The translations under genes and the position numbers were made by a program. Positions 1 through 6,516 of a stretch of 11,611 bases of DNA are shown piece by piece. Positions within the stretch are counted from its first letter, which is position 1, and every line of letters begins with the position of its first letter. The notes below the pieces were generated by a model. It did no database searches and was not told the DNA's origin. It saw nothing but the letters and a program-made list of their open reading frames with translations. The stretch covers positions 1 through 11,611 of the forward strand of contig CANQHH010000022.1 of the NCBI GenBank assembly GCA_947623615.1. Reading direction: 5' to 3'. Origin of the DNA: an uncultured Clostridia bacterium. Its GTDB lineage: Bacteria > Bacillota > Clostridia > TANB77 > CAG-508.

Positions 1-1626
1 TTAAAAAAAGAATTTTCTAATATGGAACCTCGTGATATTGCTAATAATATCTTTGAATTTTTTCACGCTGGTATATTTGATCAATCAATATTAGATGCAA
101 TTCCAGAACCTGCTATTTTATTAGATTATTTAGATGAAAATAACAATGATTTATATTTATTTGATATTATAGATATTATAGACCCAAAAGATCTTTTTAA
201 TTATATAAATAACGATGGAAAATCAAAGGATAAAATAATAGCAGAAATATATTCTAATTATGAATTTATTAGCAATATCAATTTTATAGAGGATTCCTTA
301 CAACATATATACGATGATAGTGATAGAACTAAATTACTAATATATAGTAAATTAAATCAATTTCTACCATATATTGAGAATCCATATTATAGAAATCAGG
401 TTATAAATGCATGTACTAAATTTGAATTTGATGAAAATGAGTTAGTAGAAAACATGAAACTATATCAGTTTCATGAACAGGCAATTGCCAAACTTAAAAC
501 TGAAGATGATATAACAGAATATATATCAACTATCGATGATCCAGATATCAAATTAACGTTTTTAGAACCAATTAAAAAAAAGGAAAATAGAAATACAATA
601 ATATCTAGTTTTGCAAGTTTTATTGATGAGGATTTAGCTGATATAGTAGCTCTTTCTCAATCTATGATAAAAGAATTTTTTGAAGATAATTTAGGTAACG
701 AGTTCAGCGAATCCCAAAAAGAAAAAATGGATATTATATTCAATAGGACTCCTGTATATTTATCAAATTTAGAGTCTAATATAAATGGAAGAGCTAACAA
801 TATATTTAAAACTATACAAGTATCCAACCAATCGCAAGGAAAGAATGATACAATTTTAGAAACTATAATCCATGAATATGCACATCTATTTTCATTTTTT
901 GATTATAACACTACAGAGAATTCACCTGAAGGCTCGATAGAAGAAGGAATGGCAGATTTATTAGCAGATTTAGCAATAACTCATTACATAGACAAGCATG
1001 GAAGTATCGAAATTGATGGAAAAAAAATAGAATTAGATTTTCCTTATGAATCTCATAGTGGATATAATTATGAAGCAGCCTGGCCACGTACAATGTTATA
1101 TGGTCTACAAAGTAGTGGCAAAGACATTAAAGCCTTAGCTGAATACTTATTGGGTGATAAAAGTTCTTTTTGCGATATGATTTTTGGTAAAGGAAATCCA
1201 AATAATTTCAAATTATCTCCATTTGGAATGCCCATAATTAACACAAACAGAGCAGAATTATACAATTCTCCAGAATTAGATTTTTCTAATATAGATATTA
1301 ATTCATTTTATTACAGAAGGAACCATATTTTACCTTTATTTGAATTGCAAAATAGACTTGCTAATAAAAATATAGATTTAGTAGGAATATTAAACGAAAA
1401 TAAATGCTTTGACGCAAATTATATAGCCAATGTATATTTTGATAATCGTCCGTTACATGATATATCAAAAGAAGAAATGGAAGATTTTTTAAGATTACTT
1501 GATGAACAAATTGTCCCAGACTTAAATGCTTCAGCCATAACAAATGTAACTGAGTACAAAAATAAAGTAATTAACATATTATCTAATCAAGAAAAAACTG
1601 GACATTCCGCAAGAGACACTAGATAA
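1..1626 (+). CDS. Putative zinc metallopeptidase (HExxH...E), 5' end outside window
   Basis: The frame is open to base 1. The first ATG (22) has no Shine-Dalgarno sequence, so the true start probably lies left of the window; at least 534 residues are seen. Numbered from that ATG, residues 284-288 read HEYAH, and an EEGMAD segment follows with E308 about 20 residues after the second His. That is the usual ligand layout of gluzincin-type zinc peptidases: two His, a catalytic Glu285, and Glu308 as third ligand. I see no signal peptide or membrane segment in the visible part. The first 200 residues are rich in Asp, Glu, Asn and Ile and look helical. I do not recognise the family; the active-site pattern is what I see, and peptidase activity is inference. 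Its position upstream of a serine recombinase suggests cargo of a mobile element, perhaps an effector or toxin. An intrinsic terminator overlaps the stop codon. Confidence 0.7.
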   Translation, partial: LKKEFSNMEPRDIANNIFEFFHAGIFDQSILDAIPEPAILLDYLDENNNDLYLFDIIDIIDPKDLFNYINNDGKSKDKIIAEIYSNYEFISNINFIEDSLQHIYDDSDRTKLLIYSKLNQFLPYIENPYYRNQVINACTKFEFDENELVENMKLYQFHEQAIAKLKTEDDITEYISTIDDPDIKLTFLEPIKKKENRNTIISSFASFIDEDLADIVALSQSMIKEFFEDNLGNEFSESQKEKMDIIFNRTPVYLSNLESNINGRANNIFKTIQVSNQSQGKNDTILETIIHEYAHLFSFFDYNTTENSPEGSIEEGMADLLADLAITHYIDKHGSIEIDGKKIELDFPYESHSGYNYEAAWPRTMLYGLQSSGKDIKALAEYLLGDKSSFCDMIFGKGNPNNFKLSPFGMPIINTNRAELYNSPELDFSNIDINSFYYRRNHILPLFELQNRLANKNIDLVGILNENKCFDANYIANVYFDNRPLHDISKEEMEDFLRLLDEQIVPDLNASAITNVTEYKNKVINILSNQEKTGHSARDTR

Positions 1627-1640
1627 GTGTCTCTTTTTTT
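1611..1640 (+). terminator. Intrinsic terminator overlapping the metallopeptidase stop
   Basis: A perfect 10-bp stem (1611-1620 with 1626-1635) closes a 5-nt loop, and T residues run from 1634 to 1640. The TAA stop (1624-1626) lies in the loop and the first base of the right arm, so the last codons of the gene form the left arm. It should end transcription of the metallopeptidase and separate it from the recombinase. Confidence 0.88.
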
Positions 1641-1643
1641 GTC

Positions 1644-1674
1644 ATAAATATTAAATCTTTTTAATAATATTTAT
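1644..1674. repeat. 10-bp inverted repeat between terminator and small ORF
   Basis: ATAAATATTA (1644-1653) is perfectly inverted at 1665-1674 with an 11-nt spacer, giving about 21 bp from arm centre to arm centre, near two helical turns. It lies just upstream of the small ORF and recombinase, where a repressor operator would sit. The arms are almost all A/T, so chance is a real alternative in this composition. Confidence 0.3.
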
Positions 1675-1701
1675 TATATTTATGAGAAGAGATGAAGTTA
1701 T

Positions 1702-1824
1702 ATGAACGATGATTTAAAACTTAATACCTATTATATTTTTAAGGAAGATGGACCAGATATTAGCCAAATTATAGAGACAATATTTAAAGACTATATTAAA
1801 AATATATCGGAGGATAAATGTTAG
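1702..1824 (+). CDS. 40-residue protein upstream of the serine recombinase
   Basis: This is an ATG-to-TAG ORF of 40 codons. A purine-rich GAGAAGAG stretch about 10 nt before the ATG can serve as a ribosome site. The product begins MNDDLKLNTYYIF, then has a GPDIS turn and an amphipathic helix (about residues 21-34); it has no membrane segment or cysteine motif apart from a final Cys. Small ORFs of this general size are often found directly before large serine recombinases in clostridial elements, but I cannot assign a function. Its stop overlaps an out-of-frame ATG at 1818, and it is in the same frame as the recombinase, separated only by the TAG at 1822. It could be a directionality factor, a coupling leader peptide, or an N-terminal piece joined by readthrough. 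All three are inference. Confidence 0.5.
   Translation: MNDDLKLNTYYIFKEDGPDISQIIETIFKDYIKNISEDKC
1808..1820 (+). promoter_or_regulatory. Ribosome site and ATG that do not match the recombinase frame
   Basis: CGGAGG (1808-1813) is the only strong Shine-Dalgarno sequence near the recombinase. Four nt later comes ATG 1818, which opens a frame of only 17 codons (MLDFKVRNVYSIIQRRR, stop at 1869-1871). The recombinase frame is reached only by skipping one base at about 1839, or by starting at ATT 1825 (11 nt after the site) or ATG 1840 (26 nt after it, too far). Confidence 0.55.
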
Positions 1825-1839
1825 ATTTTAAAGTTCGGA

Positions 1840-3372
1840 ATGTATATTCGATTATCCAGAGAAGACGGTGACAAACAGGAAAGTGAAAGCATTGGAAATC
1901 AGCGAAAAATAATACAAAGATATATACAAGAAAATAATCTCATGTTTATAAAAGAATATATTGATGACGGTATTTCTGGTACAACTTTCGATAGACCTGG
2001 TTTTAATGAATTATTGCATGATATTGAAAATAAATCAATTAATATGGTTATTACTAAAGATTTATCCAGACTTGGAAGAGATTATATAAAAACTGGAGAA
2101 TATATAGAAAGTTACTTTCCTCAAAATAAAGTTAGATATGTGGCTATAACTGATGGAATAGATACATTTGCTGATAGTACAAACAACGATATAACCCCTT
2201 TTAAAGCAATTATGAATGATATGTATGCAAAAGATATTTCTAGAAAAATTAGAAGTGTATATAAAGAAAAACAGAAAAATGGTGAAAACCTATGTAGTAT
2301 CCCTGCTTTTGGCTACAAAAAACATCCAGATATAAAAAATAAACTTATTATTGATAATAATGTTTCAGATATTGTTAAAAAAATTTTTGAAATGTATGCA
2401 AATAACCACGGTTGTGTAGAAATTGCTAATTACTTAAATAATAATAAGTACCTCTCCCCTTCTGGCTACAGAAAAACAGGTTTAGTTCAGGATTTTAACA
2501 AAACAAATTATGACTGGAATAAAGTTACTTTAAGCAATATATTGAAAAACGAAGTATATATTGGAAATACAATTCAAAATAAAAAAACTGTTGTATCATA
2601 CAAAGTTAAAAAAATTATGTCTGTAGAAAAAGACAAGCAAATACGCGTCAATAATACTCATGAACCTATTATTAATAAAGATTTATTTGAAAAAGTCCAA
2701 TGCATGTTAAATAAAAGAGGAACGAATTTTAAGCCTAAATACGACTACTTATTAAGAGGTTTACTTTATTGCTACCATTGTAAAAATAAATTACAGATAG
2801 TTGTTAAGAAAAAATCTAACACTAATTCATACATATACATTACCTGCTGTAACCACAAATCTAAAGGCTGTTACCCATTAAATATCAATTATAAAAAATT
2901 TGAAAACTATATTATTGATTTAATTAAAAAAATTATTCGAGAATATTCAAGTCCTCGTTTTCTACATGACTCTTACGAAAAGTTTAATAAAACAAGGATT
3001 GATACTAATAAAAACTATAAGAAAAAAATAATGCAAATAGACAAATTAATATCAGAAACAAACGACAGGATAGACAAGATTTATATGGATAGACTTAATG
3101 GAATTATATTAGAAGATGATTATGTACGATATTATAATAAATTTACTTCTGAAAGATCTAATCTTATTACACAAAAACAAGATTTAGAAAAAGTGAATTT
3201 TAAGGTCAAAGAAAATGTAAATACCTATTCAATAAATAATTTAATAGAAAGCTTTCTAAAATTAGAACCTATTGAAAAAATATATTTGTATAGATTAATA
3301 GATAAAATTGAAATTGATAAAAATAAAAAAGTTTTTATTCATTTCAATTTTTCAAGTATAAAAATTGAATAA
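1840..3372 (+). CDS. Large serine recombinase (site-specific integrase/transposase)
   Basis: The product has 510 residues from ATG 1840. A serine-resolvase N-terminal domain begins with YIRLSRED (nucleophile Ser6) and includes KDLSRLGRDY at 73-82, with the active-site arginines. A recombinase DNA-binding domain follows (about 155-290). Next is a zinc ribbon with CYHC at 311-314 and further cysteines at 336/337 and 344. A charged coiled-coil region runs from about 380 to 450. Size and layout match large serine integrases such as those of clostridial transposons and phages, which join att sites through a Ser-DNA covalent intermediate. ATG 1840 would leave only five residues before the nucleophile. 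Resolvases usually have about nine, and the bases from ATT 1825 encode ILKFG, which supplies the missing strand, so the true start is probably upstream. The gene is probably the last one of an element lying to its left. Confidence 0.9.
   Translation: MYIRLSREDGDKQESESIGNQRKIIQRYIQENNLMFIKEYIDDGISGTTFDRPGFNELLHDIENKSINMVITKDLSRLGRDYIKTGEYIESYFPQNKVRYVAITDGIDTFADSTNNDITPFKAIMNDMYAKDISRKIRSVYKEKQKNGENLCSIPAFGYKKHPDIKNKLIIDNNVSDIVKKIFEMYANNHGCVEIANYLNNNKYLSPSGYRKTGLVQDFNKTNYDWNKVTLSNILKNEVYIGNTIQNKKTVVSYKVKKIMSVEKDKQIRVNNTHEPIINKDLFEKVQCMLNKRGTNFKPKYDYLLRGLLYCYHCKNKLQIVVKKKSNTNSYIYITCCNHKSKGCYPLNINYKKFENYIIDLIKKIIREYSSPRFLHDSYEKFNKTRIDTNKNYKKKIMQIDKLISETNDRIDKIYMDRLNGIILEDDYVRYYNKFTSERSNLITQKQDLEKVNFKVKENVNTYSINNLIESFLKLEPIEKIYLYRLIDKIEIDKNKKVFIHFNFSSIKIE
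3343..3369. repeat. 10-bp inverted repeat at the recombinase 3' end
   Basis: TTCAATTTTT (3343-3352) is perfectly inverted at 3360-3369 with a 7-nt loop, ending just before the stop codon (3370-3372). No T-run follows, so it is a poor terminator. It lies where the end of the element is expected and could be part of an attachment site, a weak RNA stem, or chance in A/T-rich DNA. Confidence 0.3.
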
Positions 3373-3419
3373 TATATAAAATTATACAAATACTAAAAAC
3401 AAATAATATTTTTGATAAC

Positions 3420-3424
3420 GGAGG
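3420..3424 (+). promoter_or_regulatory. Shine-Dalgarno site fixing the dehydrogenase start
   Basis: GGAGG lies 5 nt before ATG 3430. The upstream in-frame TTG at 3412 would place the ribosome site inside the coding region, so 3430 is preferred. Confidence 0.85.
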
Positions 3425-3429
3425 TTTTT

Positions 3430-4557
3430 ATGAAAGCACTTGTTTATGATGGTATTCAGAAAGTAGATTGTAGAGTCGTAGATGATCCTAAAATAGAAAA
3501 AGATGATGATATAATTGTGAAGGTTACATCAACAGCAATTTGTGGCTCAGATTTACATTTAGTACATGGAATGGTAAAAGGAATGTATGACGGATTTGTT
3601 CTAGGTCATGAAACTATGGGAATTGTAGAAGAAATTGGAAAAGATGTACAAAATATTAAAAAAGGGGATAGAGTTGTTATCCCCTTCCCTGTTGCGTGTG
3701 GTCATTGTTTCTTTTGTGAACATAACGAATTTAGTCAATGTGATAATAGTAATGAATATGGTGAAGCTGGAGGACTACTAGGATATAGTAAATCGTACGG
3801 CAACTACGCAGGAGGACAAGCTGAATATATAAGAGTTCCTTATGCAAATGTTGGACCTAAAGTAATTCCTGAAGAATTATCAGATGAGCAAGTATTATTT
3901 CTAACTGACATCTTACCTACATCACTTTGGGGAACTGAAATTGCAAATGTAAAAAAAGGTGATACTGTTGCTGTATTAGGATGCGGTCCTGTTGGATTAC
4001 TCACTATAAAATGGTGTATTAAAAAAGGCGCTTCTAGAATTATCGCTGTTGATAGAGTTGGATACAGATTACAACATGCTAAAAGCTATGGGGCAGAAAT
4101 TTTAAATTTTGAAGAATATGATGAAACAGGAAGTTATATAAAAGAACTAACACACGGAGGAGTTGATTGTGTAATCGACTGTGTAGGTGTCGATGGAAAA
4201 ATGTCATTAGTAGAAAAAGTAGAAACTGCATTGAAGTTGCAAGGTGGTTCTAAATCCGCTATTGAAATTGCGTCCCAAGCTGTTAGAAAATGTGGACACA
4301 TCGCTTTAGTTGGTGTTTATGGAACAAAATACAATAACTTTCCTCTTGGAAATATGTTTACTAAAAACATAACTTTAAAGATGGGTCAATGCCCTGCCAC
4401 AAGATATGTTGAACCAATATTGCAAATGATAAAAAATAATGAATTTGATGCAACTGATATTATTACTCACACCCTACCTTTAGAAAAAGGTAGACATGCA
4501 TACGAAATTTTTGATGCAAAAGAGGATAATTGCATAAAAGTAATTCTAAAACCTTAA
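3430..4557 (+). CDS. Zinc-dependent medium-chain alcohol dehydrogenase
   Basis: This 375-residue cytoplasmic oxidoreductase is of full length for the medium-chain dehydrogenase/reductase family and most like its formaldehyde-dehydrogenase-type branch. Catalytic zinc ligands are Cys38 (CGSD) and His60 in GHE; Asp160 is a possible further ligand, as in formaldehyde-dehydrogenase-type enzymes. The structural zinc site is complete, with Cys90, Cys93, Cys96 and Cys104. The Rossmann motif GCGPVG is at 184-189, and Asp208 at the end of the second strand favours NAD(H) over NADP(H). It should interconvert an alcohol and an aldehyde or ketone; the substrate cannot be read from the sequence. It starts 57 bp after the recombinase stop. 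I see no convincing promoter of its own and no terminator after it. The gene looks intact and is probably chromosomal, at the boundary of the inserted element. Confidence 0.92.
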   Translation: MKALVYDGIQKVDCRVVDDPKIEKDDDIIVKVTSTAICGSDLHLVHGMVKGMYDGFVLGHETMGIVEEIGKDVQNIKKGDRVVIPFPVACGHCFFCEHNEFSQCDNSNEYGEAGGLLGYSKSYGNYAGGQAEYIRVPYANVGPKVIPEELSDEQVLFLTDILPTSLWGTEIANVKKGDTVAVLGCGPVGLLTIKWCIKKGASRIIAVDRVGYRLQHAKSYGAEILNFEEYDETGSYIKELTHGGVDCVIDCVGVDGKMSLVEKVETALKLQGGSKSAIEIASQAVRKCGHIALVGVYGTKYNNFPLGNMFTKNITLKMGQCPATRYVEPILQMIKNNEFDATDIITHTLPLEKGRHAYEIFDAKEDNCIKVILKP

Positions 4558-4581
4558 CACAAATTAATTTATATGAATTTC

Positions 4582-4610
4582 TTGCCAGTAATTACCAAAT
4601 ATGATAAAAT
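4582..4610 (+). promoter_or_regulatory. Sigma-A-type promoter for the nuclease unit
   Basis: TTGCCA (4582-4587), a 17-nt spacer, then TAAAAT (4605-4610) preceded by an extended TGA (4602-4604). Transcription would start near 4617, leaving a leader of only about 17 nt. That rules out the in-frame ATG at 4601 and supports ATG 4634. Confidence 0.75.
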
Positions 4611-4633
4611 GTGTGCGAAAGGTTGGAGATACC

Positions 4634-5356
4634 ATGTCAGAAAGAAAAAATAAAAAGTATTTGATGCAAATATTAAAAATATTGATTATCTTACTTGCAA
4701 TTATCATTTTATCATATTTAGGTAAAACAAGTGATGACGCACCTAATGTTGAAGTATCAAGCTATAACACAATATCTGATATTCCAGAATATACTGATCA
4801 GATTTATGTTGAAATTAATAACAACATTCCATATTTTACCAAAGATGATTATACTACAAAGGATTTTGAAAAATACAGTAAATTAGATAAAAAAGGTAGA
4901 TGCGGTGTTGCTTATGCTAATATTTGCAAAAAAACTATGCCACCTGATGGAGATAAAAGAGGTGATATTAGTTCTGTAAAACCAACTGGTTGGGTACAAA
5001 AAAAATATGATGGAGAATATTTATATAACAGATGTCATCTTATTGGTTATCAGCTATCTGATGAAGATGCAAATAAGCTTAATTTAATTACTGGTACAAG
5101 ATATTTTAATGTTACTGGTATGTTACCTTTTGAAAACATGGTTGCAGAATATATTAATAACAGTAAAAAAGATGTGCATGTATTATACAGAGTTACACCT
5201 GTTTTTGAAAATGATAATCTTCTTGCAACTGGTGTAGAAATGGAAGCTTACTCTGTTGAAGATAATGGTAAAGGTGTATGTTTTAATGTTTTTGTATATA
5301 ATATACAACCTGGAATTAATATAAATTATGCAACAGGTGAAAATTGGAAACAATAA
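4634..5356 (+). CDS. Membrane-anchored DNA/RNA non-specific endonuclease
   Basis: The product has 240 residues. GGAG at 4625-4628 lies 5 nt before the chosen ATG. A basic N-terminus is followed by one hydrophobic segment (about 13-29) with no obvious signal-peptidase or lipobox site, so the enzyme is probably tethered outside the membrane. The C-terminal part is the beta-beta-alpha-metal nuclease domain seen in EndA, Spd1 and related Firmicutes nucleases. The motif NRCHLIG (132-138) contains the general base His135. Asn159 in GTRYFNV, 24 residues later, is the expected magnesium ligand. The classical DRGH is NRCH here, which is common in Gram-positive relatives. It should cut DNA and RNA outside the cell, for nutrition, DNA uptake or competition. 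It is first in a two-gene unit, 28 bp before the next gene. Confidence 0.9.
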   Translation: MSERKNKKYLMQILKILIILLAIIILSYLGKTSDDAPNVEVSSYNTISDIPEYTDQIYVEINNNIPYFTKDDYTTKDFEKYSKLDKKGRCGVAYANICKKTMPPDGDKRGDISSVKPTGWVQKKYDGEYLYNRCHLIGYQLSDEDANKLNLITGTRYFNVTGMLPFENMVAEYINNSKKDVHVLYRVTPVFENDNLLATGVEMEAYSVEDNGKGVCFNVFVYNIQPGININYATGENWKQ

Positions 5357-5384
5357 AACAACAATGAAAGGAACGTGAAATTTA

Positions 5385-5948
5385 TTGAATTTAGATTTAT
5401 TTAATAATCTTTTTAAAGGTACAAAAGAAAATAATTCGGTTCAAGATTTTATCAAAGAATTATCTGATAAGTTAGAGAAAAATAATGATATAAGTAATAA
5501 TGTACTCAAACAAGAAAATTGCTTATATCAAGTAGTTGAAATCGGAACAGACAGTGCATTTTTACAAAACACTCGTAATAACCGTGTATCTGAAGAGACA
5601 GATATTCCTAAAGAAATTTTAGATAAAATTGGAAATGACACGGTATTACAATACAAAAATGGTCAATATATTATCGAAGAAGAATTAACACAAAAATTTC
5701 TTGATAGCTTAATTGGAATTCAAGAATACACTGACATACAACAAAGATTTTCAGAAGAATATAATATGGATAACATGGATCCAAATATTAAATACATAAT
5801 TGATTCCAAAGAAAATGATTATTCCATATTAAGCTATGGAGATAATCACAAAAATACACTTAAAGTGCCAAATGCACTTATACCTTTTTGGGCTAAAACC
5901 GGTGACTATTTATATTATAAAAATGATGAATTTGTTAGAGAGGTTTAA
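5385..5948 (+). CDS. Acidic 187-residue protein with two similar halves, function unknown
   Basis: The start is TTG 5385: an in-frame TGA lies just upstream, no ATG occurs near the N-terminus, and an AAAGGA ribosome site sits about 12 nt before it. I do not recognise the family. The protein has no signal peptide or membrane segment and is clearly acidic (about 34 Asp/Glu against 20 Lys/Arg). A helical N-terminal part (1-45) is followed by two similar modules, about 48-98 and 137-187. Each has a strand-rich start, an IP or VP dipeptide (74-75, 161-162), a G(N)D pair (83-85, 173-174) and an ending of type QYKNGQY or YYKNDEF. The modules are linked by a helical segment (99-130). It follows the secreted nuclease by 28 bp in the same unit, so it may act with it as a partner or inhibitor; that is inference. 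Its stop overlaps the converging M14 remnant by 14 bp. Confidence 0.7.
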   Translation: MNLDLFNNLFKGTKENNSVQDFIKELSDKLEKNNDISNNVLKQENCLYQVVEIGTDSAFLQNTRNNRVSEETDIPKEILDKIGNDTVLQYKNGQYIIEEELTQKFLDSLIGIQEYTDIQQRFSEEYNMDNMDPNIKYIIDSKENDYSILSYGDNHKNTLKVPNALIPFWAKTGDYLYYKNDEFVREV

Positions 5949-6447
5949 AAAAATGGTGGAAGTTAGTAAAACTTTCACCATTAAAATTTGCCTTCCAACC
6001 ATTAGGAAATGGTATATTAGGAAAATTGTTTGATATATATTTAAAATTCTCATATATCTTAGTTCCTGGCGTTATAGCTCCTGTCACTAAGTCAACTCCA
6101 TCTGGATTTACCATAGGTATAATATATATCGATGTATTATTAAATATATCTGTTGCATTATACCCATATATATTTGTGTTAGATTCATACGCCTCACAAA
6201 AATCTTCTATAAATTTCATAAGTACAATAGTAACAATCCATTCATTTGCATGAATGGATCCACTATACATAACTTCCTTTTCACCCTTCCCTATTTTTAC
6301 ATAAGGTATCGGTCTTCCCAATACGCTATACCCTATATTTCCAATTTGTAAAAAGGAATATTTATTTTTTAATTTTTGTATGTTATTCTGCATAACCAAA
6401 TATGTATAAGCAACACGTGTATCTACAATATTTTGTCGATTCTCCAT
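5935..6447 (-). pseudogene. Truncated M14-family carboxypeptidase (N-terminal half)
   Basis: The remnant has 170 residues from ATG 6447, which lies 9 nt after GGAGG; an in-frame GTG at 6456 touches the ribosome site and is rejected. The start of a zinc carboxypeptidase of the type that cleaves gamma-D-glutamyl-diaminopimelate bonds in wall peptides is clear. GSIHANEW carries zinc ligands His66 and Glu69, followed by MVNPDGVD (112-119) and GWKANFNG (150-157). Family members then continue with a VDLNLQFP-like segment and a further 100-150 residues holding the third zinc His and the catalytic Glu. Here the homology ends at Gly157 (base about 5977), and the last 13 residues are encoded by a terminator hairpin. 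I see no remainder of the domain in any frame downstream. It should be inactive. It follows yqeK by 69 bp and was presumably the last gene of the wall cluster. Confidence 0.82.
5947..5982 (-). terminator. Intrinsic terminator of the minus-strand wall cluster
   Basis: A 13-bp stem (5952-5964 with 5970-5982, one G-U pair) has a 5-nt loop. On the minus strand it is followed by seven T residues (complement of 5947-5953). On the plus strand no T-run follows, so it serves mainly the minus-strand genes. It lies before the in-frame stop of the M14 remnant (5935-5937), which fits a deletion that fused the broken gene to its old terminator. Confidence 0.8.
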
Positions 6448-6448
6448 A

Positions 6449-6516
6449 TTAGACACCCTCCATCTTTTCTTTTTATCATTTGTATTTTATTCCTTATTAC
6501 ATATATTGGTGTCTAA
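6449..6516. repeat. 9-bp inverted repeat spanning the yqeK-M14 gap
   Basis: TTAGACACC (6449-6457) is inverted as GGTGTCTAA (6508-6516). On the minus-strand transcript, one arm directly follows the yqeK stop and the other abuts the ribosome site of the M14 remnant. Pairing could mask that site, but the loop is 50 nt and the effect is speculative. Confidence 0.35.

Noticed and set aside
3365..3396. Possible promoter for the dehydrogenase (TTGAAT with TACTAA)
   Set aside because: The spacing is 20 nt and both elements are poor; it is not distinguishable from background in A/T-rich DNA.
4474..4493. 8-bp hairpin near the dehydrogenase 3' end
   Set aside because: It lies within conserved coding sequence and no T-run follows, so it is probably a by-product of codon choice.
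4601..4633. In-frame upstream ATG for the nuclease
   Set aside because: It overlaps the -10 element of the promoter and would lie upstream of the expected transcription start; ATG 4634 has a proper ribosome site.
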